Shown: positions 1 to 6,356, counted from the first letter of the stretch. The stretch is DNA of 6,721 bases from Tannerella sp. (GCA_031259505.1 JAIRLL010000043.1:1-6721); one strand, 5' to 3'. Made by a program: numbers and translations. Notes: generated by a model from the letters alone, not told the origin.

Positions 1-289
1 TTCCACGGATGACCGGCTTGGAAAAACCCGAACCGATGTCCATGGATTGTACGCCCGGCAAATGTTGCAACGACTGTACGAGGTTGCCTGTGAAATGACT
101 CGTCAGAAAACGCTCTTCCGCCACCTCCACCGGCAAGGCAGAGGCGCGCACAACGCTTTTTGCATAGGACGCACTCACCGTCACGCCTTCCAGACTGACG
201 ACTTTGAGAGAATCCGTTTCCTGTGCATCAACGAACACGGCAACCGACAGCATGCACATCGCCGGAATATAAATATATCCGGTACGCAT
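1..289 (-). CDS. TonB-dependent outer-membrane receptor, N-terminal part (gene continues beyond the left edge)
   Basis: About 96 codons are visible, starting at the ATG whose complement is at 287-289; the rest lies outside the window. The protein begins with a signal peptide (roughly residues 1-22, ending VFVDAQ). A TonB-box-like stretch (LEGVTVSASYAK) follows, then the start of the plug domain with the typical LVQSLQHLPGVQ and VIRG segments. Such receptors sit in the outer membrane and import metal chelates, cofactors or other ligands using energy from TonB-ExbBD. The substrate cannot be read from the plug start. The gene lies 87 nt downstream of the small His/Cys-rich gene (377-694) on the same strand with no obvious separate promoter, so I infer co-transcription and a metal or metal-cofactor substrate. 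Family is confident, substrate is not. Confidence 0.88.
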   Translation of the reverse strand, partial: MRTGYIYIPAMCMLSVAVFVDAQETDSLKVVSLEGVTVSASYAKSVVRASALPVEVAEERFLTSHFTGNLVQSLQHLPGVQSMDIGSGFSKPVIRG

Positions 290-322
290 ACTAATCTTTT
301 GTTTGATGTAATAATCCTGTCC

Positions 323-346
323 GGCGGATTCCATGCAGAATCCGCC
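323..346 (-). promoter_or_regulatory. Perfect 9-bp inverted repeat between the small His/Cys gene and the receptor gene
   Basis: GGCGGATTC (323-331) and GAATCCGCC (338-346) are exact reverse complements separated by 6 nt, so the transcript can form a strong hairpin. No U-tract follows on the minus strand, so it is not a standard intrinsic terminator. It lies 34 nt before the receptor start codon and 30 nt after the upstream stop. That position would suit an mRNA-processing or stabilising hairpin, an attenuator, or an element limiting receptor translation; these roles are inference. Confidence 0.6.
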
Positions 347-376
347 TTCCGAAACGCAAATGACATGCTTATGTGG

Positions 377-694
377 TCAGGCTTCCGGCGGCCCCCGCAG
401 ATGACGGGACGAAACGGCAAAGATGAGAATTCTTTCCTTATAGACCGTTTGTCCGCAAACGGAGAACGGAGGTGTGAAATCGATCGTCCGCATTTCTGCT
501 TCCGTAAAAAACGACAGTGAGAAATGACAGATCGGACAGTCGTCGCAATGGTGGGACGAATGGGCGCACTCCGTGCCACCGTCACAGTGACGGTGTACGT
601 GGACGGGTTTCGCCACATAAGGCAGGATAAATACTGCCAAAAACAACCATGCGATGATACCCCTGTTTCTTGCGATTTGTTTCAAACTCTTCAT
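377..694 (-). CDS. Small membrane-anchored or secreted His/Cys-rich protein, putative metal binder
   Basis: This is a 105-residue protein with a basic N-terminus (MKSLKQIARNR) and one hydrophobic segment at about residues 12-28, which acts as a signal peptide or membrane anchor. Between residues 32 and 57 there are seven His and five Cys: HVHRHC (32-37), C43, H45, HHC (48-50) and CDDCPICH (50-57). This density suggests periplasmic binding of a soft or borderline metal such as Zn, Cu, Co or Ni. The tail after residue 65 has no recognisable motif. I do not recognise a named family; a similarity to short DUF2946-like proteins with a Cys-x-x-Cys motif is possible but unproven. It precedes a TonB-dependent receptor by 87 nt on the same strand, so a role in metal sensing, storage or hand-over for that receptor is inferred. 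The ATG at 692-694 follows a TAnnTTTG box by about 20 nt, which supports this start. Confidence 0.8.
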   Translation of the reverse strand: MKSLKQIARNRGIIAWLFLAVFILPYVAKPVHVHRHCDGGTECAHSSHHCDDCPICHFSLSFFTEAEMRTIDFTPPFSVCGQTVYKERILIFAVSSRHLRGPPEA

Positions 695-714
695 CCGTTC
701 AAAAAAGGATGCTG

Positions 715-722
715 CAAAGATA
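715..722 (-). promoter_or_regulatory. Bacteroidetes -7 promoter box before the His/Cys-rich gene
   Basis: The minus strand reads TATCTTTG here, matching TAnnTTTG, 20 nt before the ATG at 694. No clear TTTG or TTG is present 19-21 bp upstream, so the -33 element is weak or absent. The rest of the gap up to the transporter stop at 940 shows no gene or convincing terminator. Confidence 0.5.
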
Positions 723-939
723 AATCAAATAGCTGAATTAAAAAATACCGGAAGGCGGATGTTCGCGATATTTTTCATTTATTCACATGCCGTTTTCCAG
801 TTTACTGTTCATTATCCGCTTATAATCATTTTATCATCTCCGCCACTTTGGATTGAAGCGCATTGCCTCACAGGTCGCGTGCAAGGATTGTGCGTCCGGA
901 TTCCCGCTCTCGACCGTGAAAATCGGTAGACGGGCAACG

Positions 940-2616
940 CTACGCAAACAGCAGTATCATCAATTGGGCGGTCAGCACGCGCAGGAACATCGTCAGCGGA
1001 TAGACGGAGGCATAGCCTACGGCGGGCGCGTCGTTGCCGGCCGTCGTGTTCGAATAGGCCAGCGCGGGCGGGTCGGTCATGCTTCCGGCAAGCAGCCCCA
1101 TCAGCGTGAAGTAGTTCAACTTGTAGAAACGGCGTGCGACAAACCCGACAATCAGCAGCGGAACGGTCGTAATCACAAACCCGTATCCAATCCACGCCAG
1201 TCCGCCCCTGTACACGATGGTATCTACAAAGCCATCGCCGGCTCCGAGACCGACACACGCCAGAAAGATGGTGATTCCCGTCTCGCGAAGCATCAGATTG
1301 GCGCTCATGGTTGTGTATGTCACCAGCCTGTACTTGTATCCGAAGCGGCTCACCAGTATCGCGACAATCAGCGGGCCGCCTGCCAGTCCCAGTTTCACGG
1401 GCTGCGGGATGCCCGGAACGGCGAACGGGATGCTCCCGACAAAAATGCCCAGCGCAATACCCAGAAAGATGGGTATCAGATTCGGCTCGTTCAGCCGTTT
1501 CATCGAGTTGCCCAGCACTTTTTCGACGTTGTCAATGGCCGATTCGGTACCGACCACGTTGACGCGGTCGCCAACCTGCAGCGTCAAGTGGGGCGACGCC
1601 ACCAGATCGACGCCCGAACGGTTGATACGGGTAATGTTGATGCCGTACAGCTTGCGCAATTTCAGTTCGCCCAGTTGTTTTCCGTTCAGGTTCGACTTTG
1701 TCACCAGAATCCGGCGGTTAACAAACTGGCTTTCTGCGCGAATCCACTGTTTGCGTTCCATCGGCAATTCCTCGCCGATGAAAGTCTTCACAAACTCCAC
1801 ATCGTTTTCGGTTGTTACCACGAATATCCTGTCGTTTTCGTGCAGAATCGTTTCGCCCGAAACCATTTCGACAGTTTTACTGTCGCTGTACCAGATACGC
1901 GAAAGGACGCATTCGCGCGGAGCCATGAGCGCGGCCAGTTCTCCGACCGACTTCCCGAATATGGCGGGATTCTTAACCAGCAGCGAGATGGGACGCGCTT
2001 CGCTGGCATGTACATCGTTTTCGGCCTCCAGTCTTTCCGTTTCCTTAGCCGGGTCGATACTGAAAAAGTAGCGGAAGCCGATGATGGATAGGATGATGCC
2101 CACGACGCCCAGCGGATAGGCTACGGCATATCCCATGGCGATGGACTGGTCTGCCGTCCCGTAAGCATCGAAGTAGGCCTGTTGCGCGGCGCCCAGCCCC
2201 GGCGTATTCGTCACCGCTCCCGACAGGATACCGACCATCGTCGGAATGGACAGCCCGGTGACATAGTGCAGCGCCAACGCTACCGCGACACCCAGGAAGA
2301 CGACTCCTGCCGCCAGCATGTTCAGCGTGACGCCGCCTTTCCTGAACGAGGCAAAGAATCCCGGCCCAACCTGCATCCCAATCGAATACACGAAAAGAAT
2401 CAAACCGAATTCCTTGAAAAAATGGAGTACCTCGCCATTCACCCTGAACCCGAAGTGACCAAAACAGATCCCTGCAAACAGCACAAAGGTAATCCCCGGA
2501 GCAATACCGCCAATCTTTATCTTTCCAAGCGATATTCCCAAAGCAATCACAGCCGACAGCAACATCACCGAATGGGCAATCCCGTCGCCCAGCAACAAAT
2601 TTTCAATCCATTCCAT
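940..2616 (-). CDS. AspT/YidE/YbjL-family (AAE) membrane transporter with two RCK_C domains
   Basis: The protein has 558 residues from [10 protein letters not shown], close to the length of E. coli YidE and YbjL. Hydrophobic segments fill roughly residues 10-190 and 375-558, forming two Asp-Al_Ex membrane halves. Each half carries a related signature: [15 protein letters not shown] in the first (around residue 135) and [13 protein letters not shown] in the second (around residue 510). Between them lies a soluble region (about 200-370) with two TrkA-C/RCK_C units, marked by FGKSVGELA...ENDRIFVVT and [21 protein letters not shown]...VGDRVNVVG. Family members such as AspT exchange aspartate for alanine across the inner membrane; most homologues have no proven substrate, so none is assigned. 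The reading frame extends upstream to a TTG at 2656-2658, but that codon is part of the TACCTTTG promoter box, so the ATG at 2614-2616 is chosen. The gene appears monocistronic. Confidence 0.9.
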   Translation of the reverse strand: MEWIENLLLGDGIAHSVMLLSAVIALGISLGKIKIGGIAPGITFVLFAGICFGHFGFRVNGEVLHFFKEFGLILFVYSIGMQVGPGFFASFRKGGVTLNMLAAGVVFLGVAVALALHYVTGLSIPTMVGILSGAVTNTPGLGAAQQAYFDAYGTADQSIAMGYAVAYPLGVVGIILSIIGFRYFFSIDPAKETERLEAENDVHASEARPISLLVKNPAIFGKSVGELAALMAPRECVLSRIWYSDSKTVEMVSGETILHENDRIFVVTTENDVEFVKTFIGEELPMERKQWIRAESQFVNRRILVTKSNLNGKQLGELKLRKLYGINITRINRSGVDLVASPHLTLQVGDRVNVVGTESAIDNVEKVLGNSMKRLNEPNLIPIFLGIALGIFVGSIPFAVPGIPQPVKLGLAGGPLIVAILVSRFGYKYRLVTYTTMSANLMLRETGITIFLACVGLGAGDGFVDTIVYRGGLAWIGYGFVITTVPLLIVGFVARRFYKLNYFTLMGLLAGSMTDPPALAYSNTTAGNDAPAVGYASVYPLTMFLRVLTAQLMILLFA

Positions 2617-2655
2617 ATAATAATACAAATAAGAATTATAGATAAATTTCGACTG

Positions 2656-2663
2656 CAAAGGTA
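2656..2663 (-). promoter_or_regulatory. Bacteroidetes -7 promoter box before the transporter gene
   Basis: The minus strand reads TACCTTTG, followed by CAGTC, 40 nt before the ATG at 2616. Transcription would start about 30 nt before the gene, leaving an A/T-rich leader. No TTTG or TTG lies at the right distance upstream. The box settles the start choice because the only upstream in-frame start (TTG) lies inside it. Confidence 0.6.
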
Positions 2664-2686
2664 GTTTTTTTTATAATTCATCCTGT

Positions 2687-2829
2687 CTTTGCCTCTATAA
2701 ATCCCCATACAGCCACGCGACTATTTACTGTACAGAACTGGTACACAGGATAAAATTCACAATCAATCAATTGATTACGGGACAAAACAATAAGAGGCGA
2801 AGCATGGTTACACTTCACCAAACAGAAGG
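2687..2829 (-). repeat. Dispersed ~142-bp noncoding repeat, copy 1
   Basis: This stretch aligns along its whole length, in the same orientation, with 6462-6602. Shared blocks on the minus strand, in order, are GGTGAAGTGTA, ATGCTTCGCCT, TGTTTTGTC, ATTTTAT-n-CTGTGTA and GGGGATTT-n-TAGAGG. Spacing between blocks differs by only 1-2 nt between copies. At 2796-2819 the minus-strand RNA can form GGUGAAG-10 nt-CUUCGCC, a 7-bp stem including one G-U pair. The copy lies between the stop codon of the transposase remnant (2851) and the transporter promoter (2656-2663). It could be a mobile-element end, a MITE-like remnant or a transcribed regulatory element. Confidence 0.75.
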
Positions 2830-2850
2830 CTCGCCAGCAAAACCCTGTGT

Positions 2851-3012
2851 TTAGGTATAAATTTTAGATAACCCAAACAGGAAGAACTTGACGTCGGTAA
2901 CACTTCTGATAGCAATTCTAAAAGATTTTATTTCAGCATTGAAACTTTCGGCAGAAGCGTTTGTAGAACGCTTGACAAAGAAGTTGAGTATTTCATCATA
3001 ATGTGCAGGGAA
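2851..3012 (-). pseudogene. C-terminal remnant of an ISL3-type transposase
   Basis: The minus strand encodes about 50 residues ending in a TAA at 2851-2853. The peptide contains DEILNFFVKRSTNASAESFN, then AEIKSFR and SVTDVKFFLFGLSKIYT. This resembles the C-terminal end of Bacteroidetes DDE transposases of the ISL3 type, where an RSTNASAESFNAKIK-like block and a final FFLFRLxKIY are typical. The frame is closed upstream by a stop at 3013-3015, where the tRNA terminator begins, so the N-terminal body with the catalytic residues is missing. Arg appears replaced by Gly in FFLFGL. It is a decayed insertion-sequence end and cannot be active. Family assignment is by motif recall only. Confidence 0.75.
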
Positions 3013-3014
3013 TT

Positions 3015-3054
3015 AAAAAAGCAAGAGGCTGTCTGACGGCAAACCTCTTGCTTT
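3015..3054 (-). terminator. Intrinsic terminator of the tRNA-fMet gene
   Basis: An 11-bp perfect stem is formed by CCTCTTGCTTT (3044-3054) and AAAGCAAGAGG (3018-3028), with a 15-nt loop. On the minus strand it ends in a run of six T (3020-3015). It begins 1 nt after the tRNA 3' end, as expected for a single-tRNA transcript. Confidence 0.88.
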
Positions 3055-3055
3055 G

Positions 3056-3127
<72 letters not shown>

Positions 3128-3142
3128 ATTTCATTTCGGGTG

Positions 3143-3173
3143 CAAAGGTAAGAAAAATTCTGCTCTGTCCAAA
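3143..3173 (-). promoter_or_regulatory. Promoter of tRNA-fMet
   Basis: TTTG on the minus strand (complement at 3170-3173), a 19-bp spacer, then TACCTTTG (complement at 3143-3150). This is an exact match to the Bacteroidetes housekeeping promoter TTTG-N19-TAnnTTTG, 15 nt before the tRNA 5' end. It is the clearest promoter in the window. The 100 bp further upstream to the lipoprotein stop at 3274 show no gene and no clear terminator. Confidence 0.85.
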
Positions 3174-3273
3174 TATTGTGTCGTATTAATTGCGCACAAA
3201 AATCTTTAAAAAGGGCGTCGTTGCATGCTAATATGTTTAATATATTGCATTTATGGATAATTCCAGCGTTTCT

Positions 3274-3891
3274 TTATTCGGACAGTAACGGTTTTATCTC
3301 TTTTTCAAAAATCGACTTTTCCATGATGCGATAGTGGGGGCTGTAATTTTCTTCGAACGTTTTGCTGTGATGCATGACGTATTCGCCCTGCTCCAGTTTG
3401 TTGAAAATCTCCTGCCTGTCGGCTTCGCAATGGGCAAGCGGCAAATCCATCTTTTGTATGACGGCGTCAATATTACGCCATTCCTTAGCCCATTCTTCTG
3501 TCGAAGGAGGCGTAATGCCGTTCACGCTACGCACGAATGCGTCGAAAAATACGTCGTACGGAACGAGATTTTCTTTTATAATCGACAGGTTGACACGTAA
3601 ATAATGGCCTTCCCATCCTGTCGGTTCGTAATATGCTCCGCTTACCCGGTCGAACGACGCCAATTCGTAGCGCAGGTAATTGCCTGATGATGCCGTGTCT
3701 TGAACGAGATGCCCCGGCCCGAAACGATCCTGAAAGAAGTTCTTATACAAATCCTTTAGCGTAGATTCGGGATAATCCTGCATCTGTTTGATTACAGCGG
3801 TCTTAACCGCATCTTCAAATGTGTTTTGAGTGTTGCAGGCAAAGCAGCACGTCCACGCGGCGATCATAGTGATTCCTTTAAAACGTAACAT
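3274..3891 (-). CDS. Conserved-looking putative lipoprotein of unknown function, coupled to the receptor gene
   Basis: The protein has 205 residues with a short hydrophobic leader (about 7-18) and Cys at 15, 16 and 19. Cys19 followed by Asn-Thr-Gln could be the lipidated residue, but the preceding C-F-A is a poor lipobox, so export by lipidation is likely, not certain. I recognise no domain. Visible blocks that look structured and possibly conserved are YKNFFQDRFGPGH (49-61), EPTGWEGHYLRVNLS (89-103), FFDAFVRSVNG (115-125) and HHSKTFEENYSPHYRIMEK (174-192). Several His (61, 96, 174, 175, 186) could bind a ligand or metal. The start ATG overlaps the last 14 nt of the receptor gene, so translation is probably coupled, and a role as surface or periplasmic partner of that receptor is inferred. 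A later Met at residue 9 would remove most of the leader and is less likely. Confidence 0.82.
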   Translation of the reverse strand: MLRFKGITMIAAWTCCFACNTQNTFEDAVKTAVIKQMQDYPESTLKDLYKNFFQDRFGPGHLVQDTASSGNYLRYELASFDRVSGAYYEPTGWEGHYLRVNLSIIKENLVPYDVFFDAFVRSVNGITPPSTEEWAKEWRNIDAVIQKMDLPLAHCEADRQEIFNKLEQGEYVMHHSKTFEENYSPHYRIMEKSIFEKEIKPLLSE

Positions 3892-5761
3892 TGATCCCTC
3901 CCAGTACGGTTGCTTTGGGCATTGGAAATCCTTTCAGTATTTCGTACGATTTTCCTGTCAGGTTCTCGCCTTTGGCAAAAAACGTCAGACCTTTGTTTTC
4001 CGTTCCGAACAGATATGATACCTTGGCATTAAGCAAGGTATAGCATATCCTATCGTCTTCCGAGCCGCCTGTTTTCAGCAGTCTGCCGATAGATTCCACA
4101 TTGGCATTCAGCGTCAGGCGTCGAAACAGCACGTATGTCCCTTCCATGAAGAATTTCCTTTTCGGGGCAGCCTCGAGTGCGACGTTTGTATGCAACTGAC
4201 TAAAATTGGCGGTGAACCACAGGTTTTTAAGTGGATAATATGACGCTTCTGCTTCTATGCCTTTATTGTACAGTTTGTTTACGTTCGTCAACGTTCCCTG
4301 TACGCCGGTGATTAAATTTTTGGCTTCCAGGTAAAAGCCTGTGATTTCGACGAACAGGGTGTTGTTTGCCATATATTGCCCGACGGAAAGTTCGTATGTT
4401 TTCATGCTCTCCGGCTTCAGGTCGGGATTGGCAATAGAGTAAGGGGGATACGAGATATACAGTTCCCGGATGTTGGGACTTCGGTATCCTTCGGAGTAAG
4501 AGAGTTTAATCGTATTTCCCGTGAAGGGGCGGAATGTTGCCCCTGCCTGTGGTGTCCAGCGGCTGCCGTATGCATCGTTATGCTCGTAGCGCACGCCGGC
4601 ATTCAGGCTCAGTTTGTCGAATAAATCCTGTTGTGCAATGACATAGCCAGCTATTTCGTTGACCGAGCGGTCGATGATTTCGCCTTTCTGACCGAGGATG
4701 GTGTCGTTCCACGCATGTCCGCCCCAGTTTTTATAGTCGATGCCGGCCGTAAAACTGTTTCCGTTGAACAGCCGGAAGGTCTGGTAGAGCAGTATGCCTG
4801 TGTTGTGGTCGTCTGAATTGAAGCGGAAGGTGCGCTGGTTGGCGGGCGGGCGATATCCGTCGTTGATGTTGTGATGCCCCCAGTTGTAGAAGGTCTGGAT
4901 GGCGCCACTCATCTTTTCGTGCGTATTCGTCATGCTGACGGACGCTGTGCCGCGCAGCACGTCCATAATATTGTCCTGAATCGGATTGTCTACAGGGCCG
5001 GGGTTCCGGTTTTTGTATTTGGCCAGGCTGATGTCGCCGCGGATTTTGAAATGGTCGTCGATTTTGTATCCGAGATTGGCAAAACCGTTGGTAATACGGA
5101 AATCCGAATGTGCGCGCGTGCCGTCCGTACGATCGTGGTTGACGGAGATGAAACTGCTGAAATTTCCGGAGTTGTATCCGTTATTGATCATGTATTTCTG
5201 CGTGTTGAACGAGCCGTACATGATGCGTGCCTGCGTTCGCCTTCCGTCCTGGCGCTGCTGACGGGTGATGATGTTGATGACGCCGCCCATTGCATTCGAA
5301 CCGTAGAGCAGCGACCCTGGCCCGCGGATGACTTCTACCCGCTCGACGTCCGATGCTACGTAAGTGTCGGGCAGCGAATGTCCGAAAACGCCCGCCCACT
5401 GCGGCTGTCCGTCGAAGAGCATCAATACTTTATTGCCCTGGCCGATGCCGCGTATGTTGACGGTTCCTGCCGAGTTCGTGTTGACACCGAATCCGGTTAT
5501 CCCTTTCCGCGTGACGAACAGACCCGGGACACGTTGCGACAGCACCGGCAATAATGCGGACTCGCTGCTCGCTTCAATTTCATTGCGGTTGATGACGGTA
5601 ATACTCAGGGGGACGCTGTTGCGATTGATCTGTATTTTGGTGGCCGTCACAACCACGGGATTCAGATGAATGGTCGTATCAACCGGAGTATCACCCTTAT
5701 CCATTGCATGCAGACCGATGCACGCATACCATGCGACAAAAGAAAACATATACCTTTTCAT
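3878..5761 (-). CDS. TonB-dependent outer-membrane receptor (BtuB-like size) in an operon with a NikR-family regulator
   Basis: The protein has 627 residues. Residues 1-19 form a signal peptide (cleavage likely after GLHA). A TonB-box-like segment NPVVVTATKI lies at 34-43. The plug domain (about 48-167) has VPGLFVTRKG, VNIRGIGQG, VLMLFDGQPQ and the classical VEVIRGPGSLLYGSNAMGGV (142-161). The rest is a beta-barrel ending in Phe, as expected for BAM-assembled proteins. There is no SusC-type N-terminal extension, and the size fits small cofactor or metal-chelate importers such as BtuB or FrpB4. The nikR-like gene ends 75 nt upstream, with an operator-like palindrome between, and a putative lipoprotein gene overlaps the 3' end. 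Substrate is inferred to be a metal or metal chelate (Ni, Co or other); vitamin B12 or haem cannot be excluded from sequence alone. Confidence 0.93.
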   Translation of the reverse strand: MKRYMFSFVAWYACIGLHAMDKGDTPVDTTIHLNPVVVTATKIQINRNSVPLSITVINRNEIEASSESALLPVLSQRVPGLFVTRKGITGFGVNTNSAGTVNIRGIGQGNKVLMLFDGQPQWAGVFGHSLPDTYVASDVERVEVIRGPGSLLYGSNAMGGVINIITRQQRQDGRRTQARIMYGSFNTQKYMINNGYNSGNFSSFISVNHDRTDGTRAHSDFRITNGFANLGYKIDDHFKIRGDISLAKYKNRNPGPVDNPIQDNIMDVLRGTASVSMTNTHEKMSGAIQTFYNWGHHNINDGYRPPANQRTFRFNSDDHNTGILLYQTFRLFNGNSFTAGIDYKNWGGHAWNDTILGQKGEIIDRSVNEIAGYVIAQQDLFDKLSLNAGVRYEHNDAYGSRWTPQAGATFRPFTGNTIKLSYSEGYRSPNIRELYISYPPYSIANPDLKPESMKTYELSVGQYMANNTLFVEITGFYLEAKNLITGVQGTLTNVNKLYNKGIEAEASYYPLKNLWFTANFSQLHTNVALEAAPKRKFFMEGTYVLFRRLTLNANVESIGRLLKTGGSEDDRICYTLLNAKVSYLFGTENKGLTFFAKGENLTGKSYEILKGFPMPKATVLGGINVTF

Positions 5762-5784
5762 AATTGCGTTTTTTTATTTCGTCT

Positions 5785-5792
5785 CAAAAGTA
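5785..5792 (-). promoter_or_regulatory. Internal -7 promoter box before the TonB-dependent receptor
   Basis: The minus strand reads TACTTTTG, matching TAnnTTTG, 23 nt before the receptor ATG at 5761. No -33 TTTG is present at the right distance; that region is occupied by the long palindrome, which overlaps this box. The receptor can therefore probably be transcribed apart from the regulator, and a protein bound to the palindrome would block polymerase. Confidence 0.55.
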
Positions 5793-5821
5793 GCACGATA
5801 ATATAAATCCGTGTTACTTTT
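5786..5821. promoter_or_regulatory. NikR-type operator: AAAAGTAGCACG-N12-CGTGTTACTTTT
   Basis: Two 12-nt arms (5786-5797 and 5810-5821) are inverted repeats with one mismatch, separated by 12 nt. Inside them, GTA (5790-5792) and TAC (5815-5817) bracket exactly 28 bp. This equals the layout of the E. coli nik operator (GTATGA-N16-TCATAC, recalled from the literature), and positions GTA--ACGA and CGT--TAC also agree with it. The site lies between the nikR-like gene and the receptor and overlaps the receptor's -7 box, so repression of the receptor by the adjacent regulator is the simplest reading. In the read-through transcript the arms could also pair as a hairpin. Confidence 0.72.
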
Positions 5822-5836
5822 AGGGGTTAAAAAAAA

Positions 5837-6238
5837 CTAATCAGCTCTGCTCATTACCAGTTTTCCGTGCTTAATGCCTTTGATGGAAATCAGTTTGTCG
5901 GACAATTCGGTGAGTCTGTGCGCCATTCCTGTGACGGTGGCAATATGCAGGCAGAATTCCTCGTTCAGATAGTATTGCGACGACGAGAGGATGACGTCGC
6001 GGTAGTTTTGCTGGATAACTTCAATTTTGGAGGAGATTTGTTTTTTTGTCTGGTTATACATTATTATAATAGTGCCTGCGACGGTATGGCCGCATTGCCA
6101 CTTTTGTTCGGCGACATTTTTTTCGATAAGAAAACGAATTGCCTGCGAGCGGTTTGCAAAACCGTTCTCACTCACGTACCGGTCTAAAGATTCCAGCAAG
6201 TTGTCTTCCACCGATACTCCAAAACGTTTTAATGCCAT
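5837..6238 (-). CDS. NikR-family ribbon-helix-helix regulator lacking the canonical nickel-binding histidines
   Basis: The protein has 133 residues, the same length as E. coli NikR. Residues 3-45 form a ribbon-helix-helix DNA-binding domain (KRFGVSVEDNLLESLDRYV, then NRSQAIRFLIE). Residues 53-131 are the ACT-like NikR_C domain (GTIIIMYNQ, FCLHIATVTG, SIKGIKHGKL). Aligned with E. coli NikR, the nickel ligands H76, H87, H89 and C95 correspond to Gln77, Gln88, Tyr90 and Cys96, so only the Cys is retained. Other possible ligands are Cys49, His51, His98, His107 and His124. It probably controls the receptor gene 75 nt downstream through the palindrome between them. The frame continues upstream to an ATG at 6379, but a promoter at 6255-6286 lies inside that extension and family similarity begins at the ATG at 6236-6238, which is therefore the start. 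Family is confident; calling it nickel-responsive would be unsafe. Confidence 0.9.
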   Translation of the reverse strand: MALKRFGVSVEDNLLESLDRYVSENGFANRSQAIRFLIEKNVAEQKWQCGHTVAGTIIIMYNQTKKQISSKIEVIQQNYRDVILSSSQYYLNEEFCLHIATVTGMAHRLTELSDKLISIKGIKHGKLVMSRAD

Positions 6239-6254
6239 ATTTTTTGTTTTTCGG

Positions 6255-6286
6255 CAAAGGTAAGTATTTTTTCGTATTTGTTCCAA
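6255..6286 (-). promoter_or_regulatory. Promoter of the nikR-like operon
   Basis: TTG on the minus strand (complement at 6284-6286), a 21-bp spacer, then TACCTTTG (complement at 6255-6262). This fits the Bacteroidetes consensus and lies 17 nt before the ATG at 6238, giving a very short leader. It rules out translation starts further upstream. Confidence 0.75.
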
Positions 6287-6287
6287 T

Positions 6288-6306
6288 GTTATTCCCGAAA
6301 AATAAC
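6288..6306. promoter_or_regulatory. Inverted repeat GTTATT-N7-AATAAC just upstream of the nikR-like promoter
   Basis: GTTATT (6288-6293) and AATAAC (6301-6306) are perfect reverse complements with a 7-nt spacer. The site abuts the -33 element of the nikR-like promoter, a typical place for an activator or autoregulatory site. It does not match the 28-bp palindrome before the receptor, so a different regulator or no function is possible. Confidence 0.4.
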
Positions 6307-6356
6307 CGTCACGTATCCAGGAGGCGTTGAAAAACATACATTGGGCAATGCCGTTC

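Noticed and set aside
853..2091. 412-codon plus-strand frame opposite the transporter gene
   Set aside because: It is the antisense shadow of the transporter; its composition is rich in Arg, Gln and His without domains, whereas the minus frame gives a clear transporter.
2765..2776. Perfect 12-bp palindrome AATCAATTGATT inside repeat copy 1
   Set aside because: It is A/T-rich, lies in the part that is not conserved between the two repeat copies, and has no gene context of its own.
4871..5554. 227-codon plus-strand frame opposite the TonB receptor
   Set aside because: Antisense shadow of the receptor barrel and plug; no domain, and the opposite frame is a full-length receptor.
6313..6339. GTATCC...ACATAC as a second NikR-type operator before the regulator gene
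   Set aside because: The outer GTA and TAC are 27 bp apart instead of 28 and only four arm bases pair, so it is well within chance.
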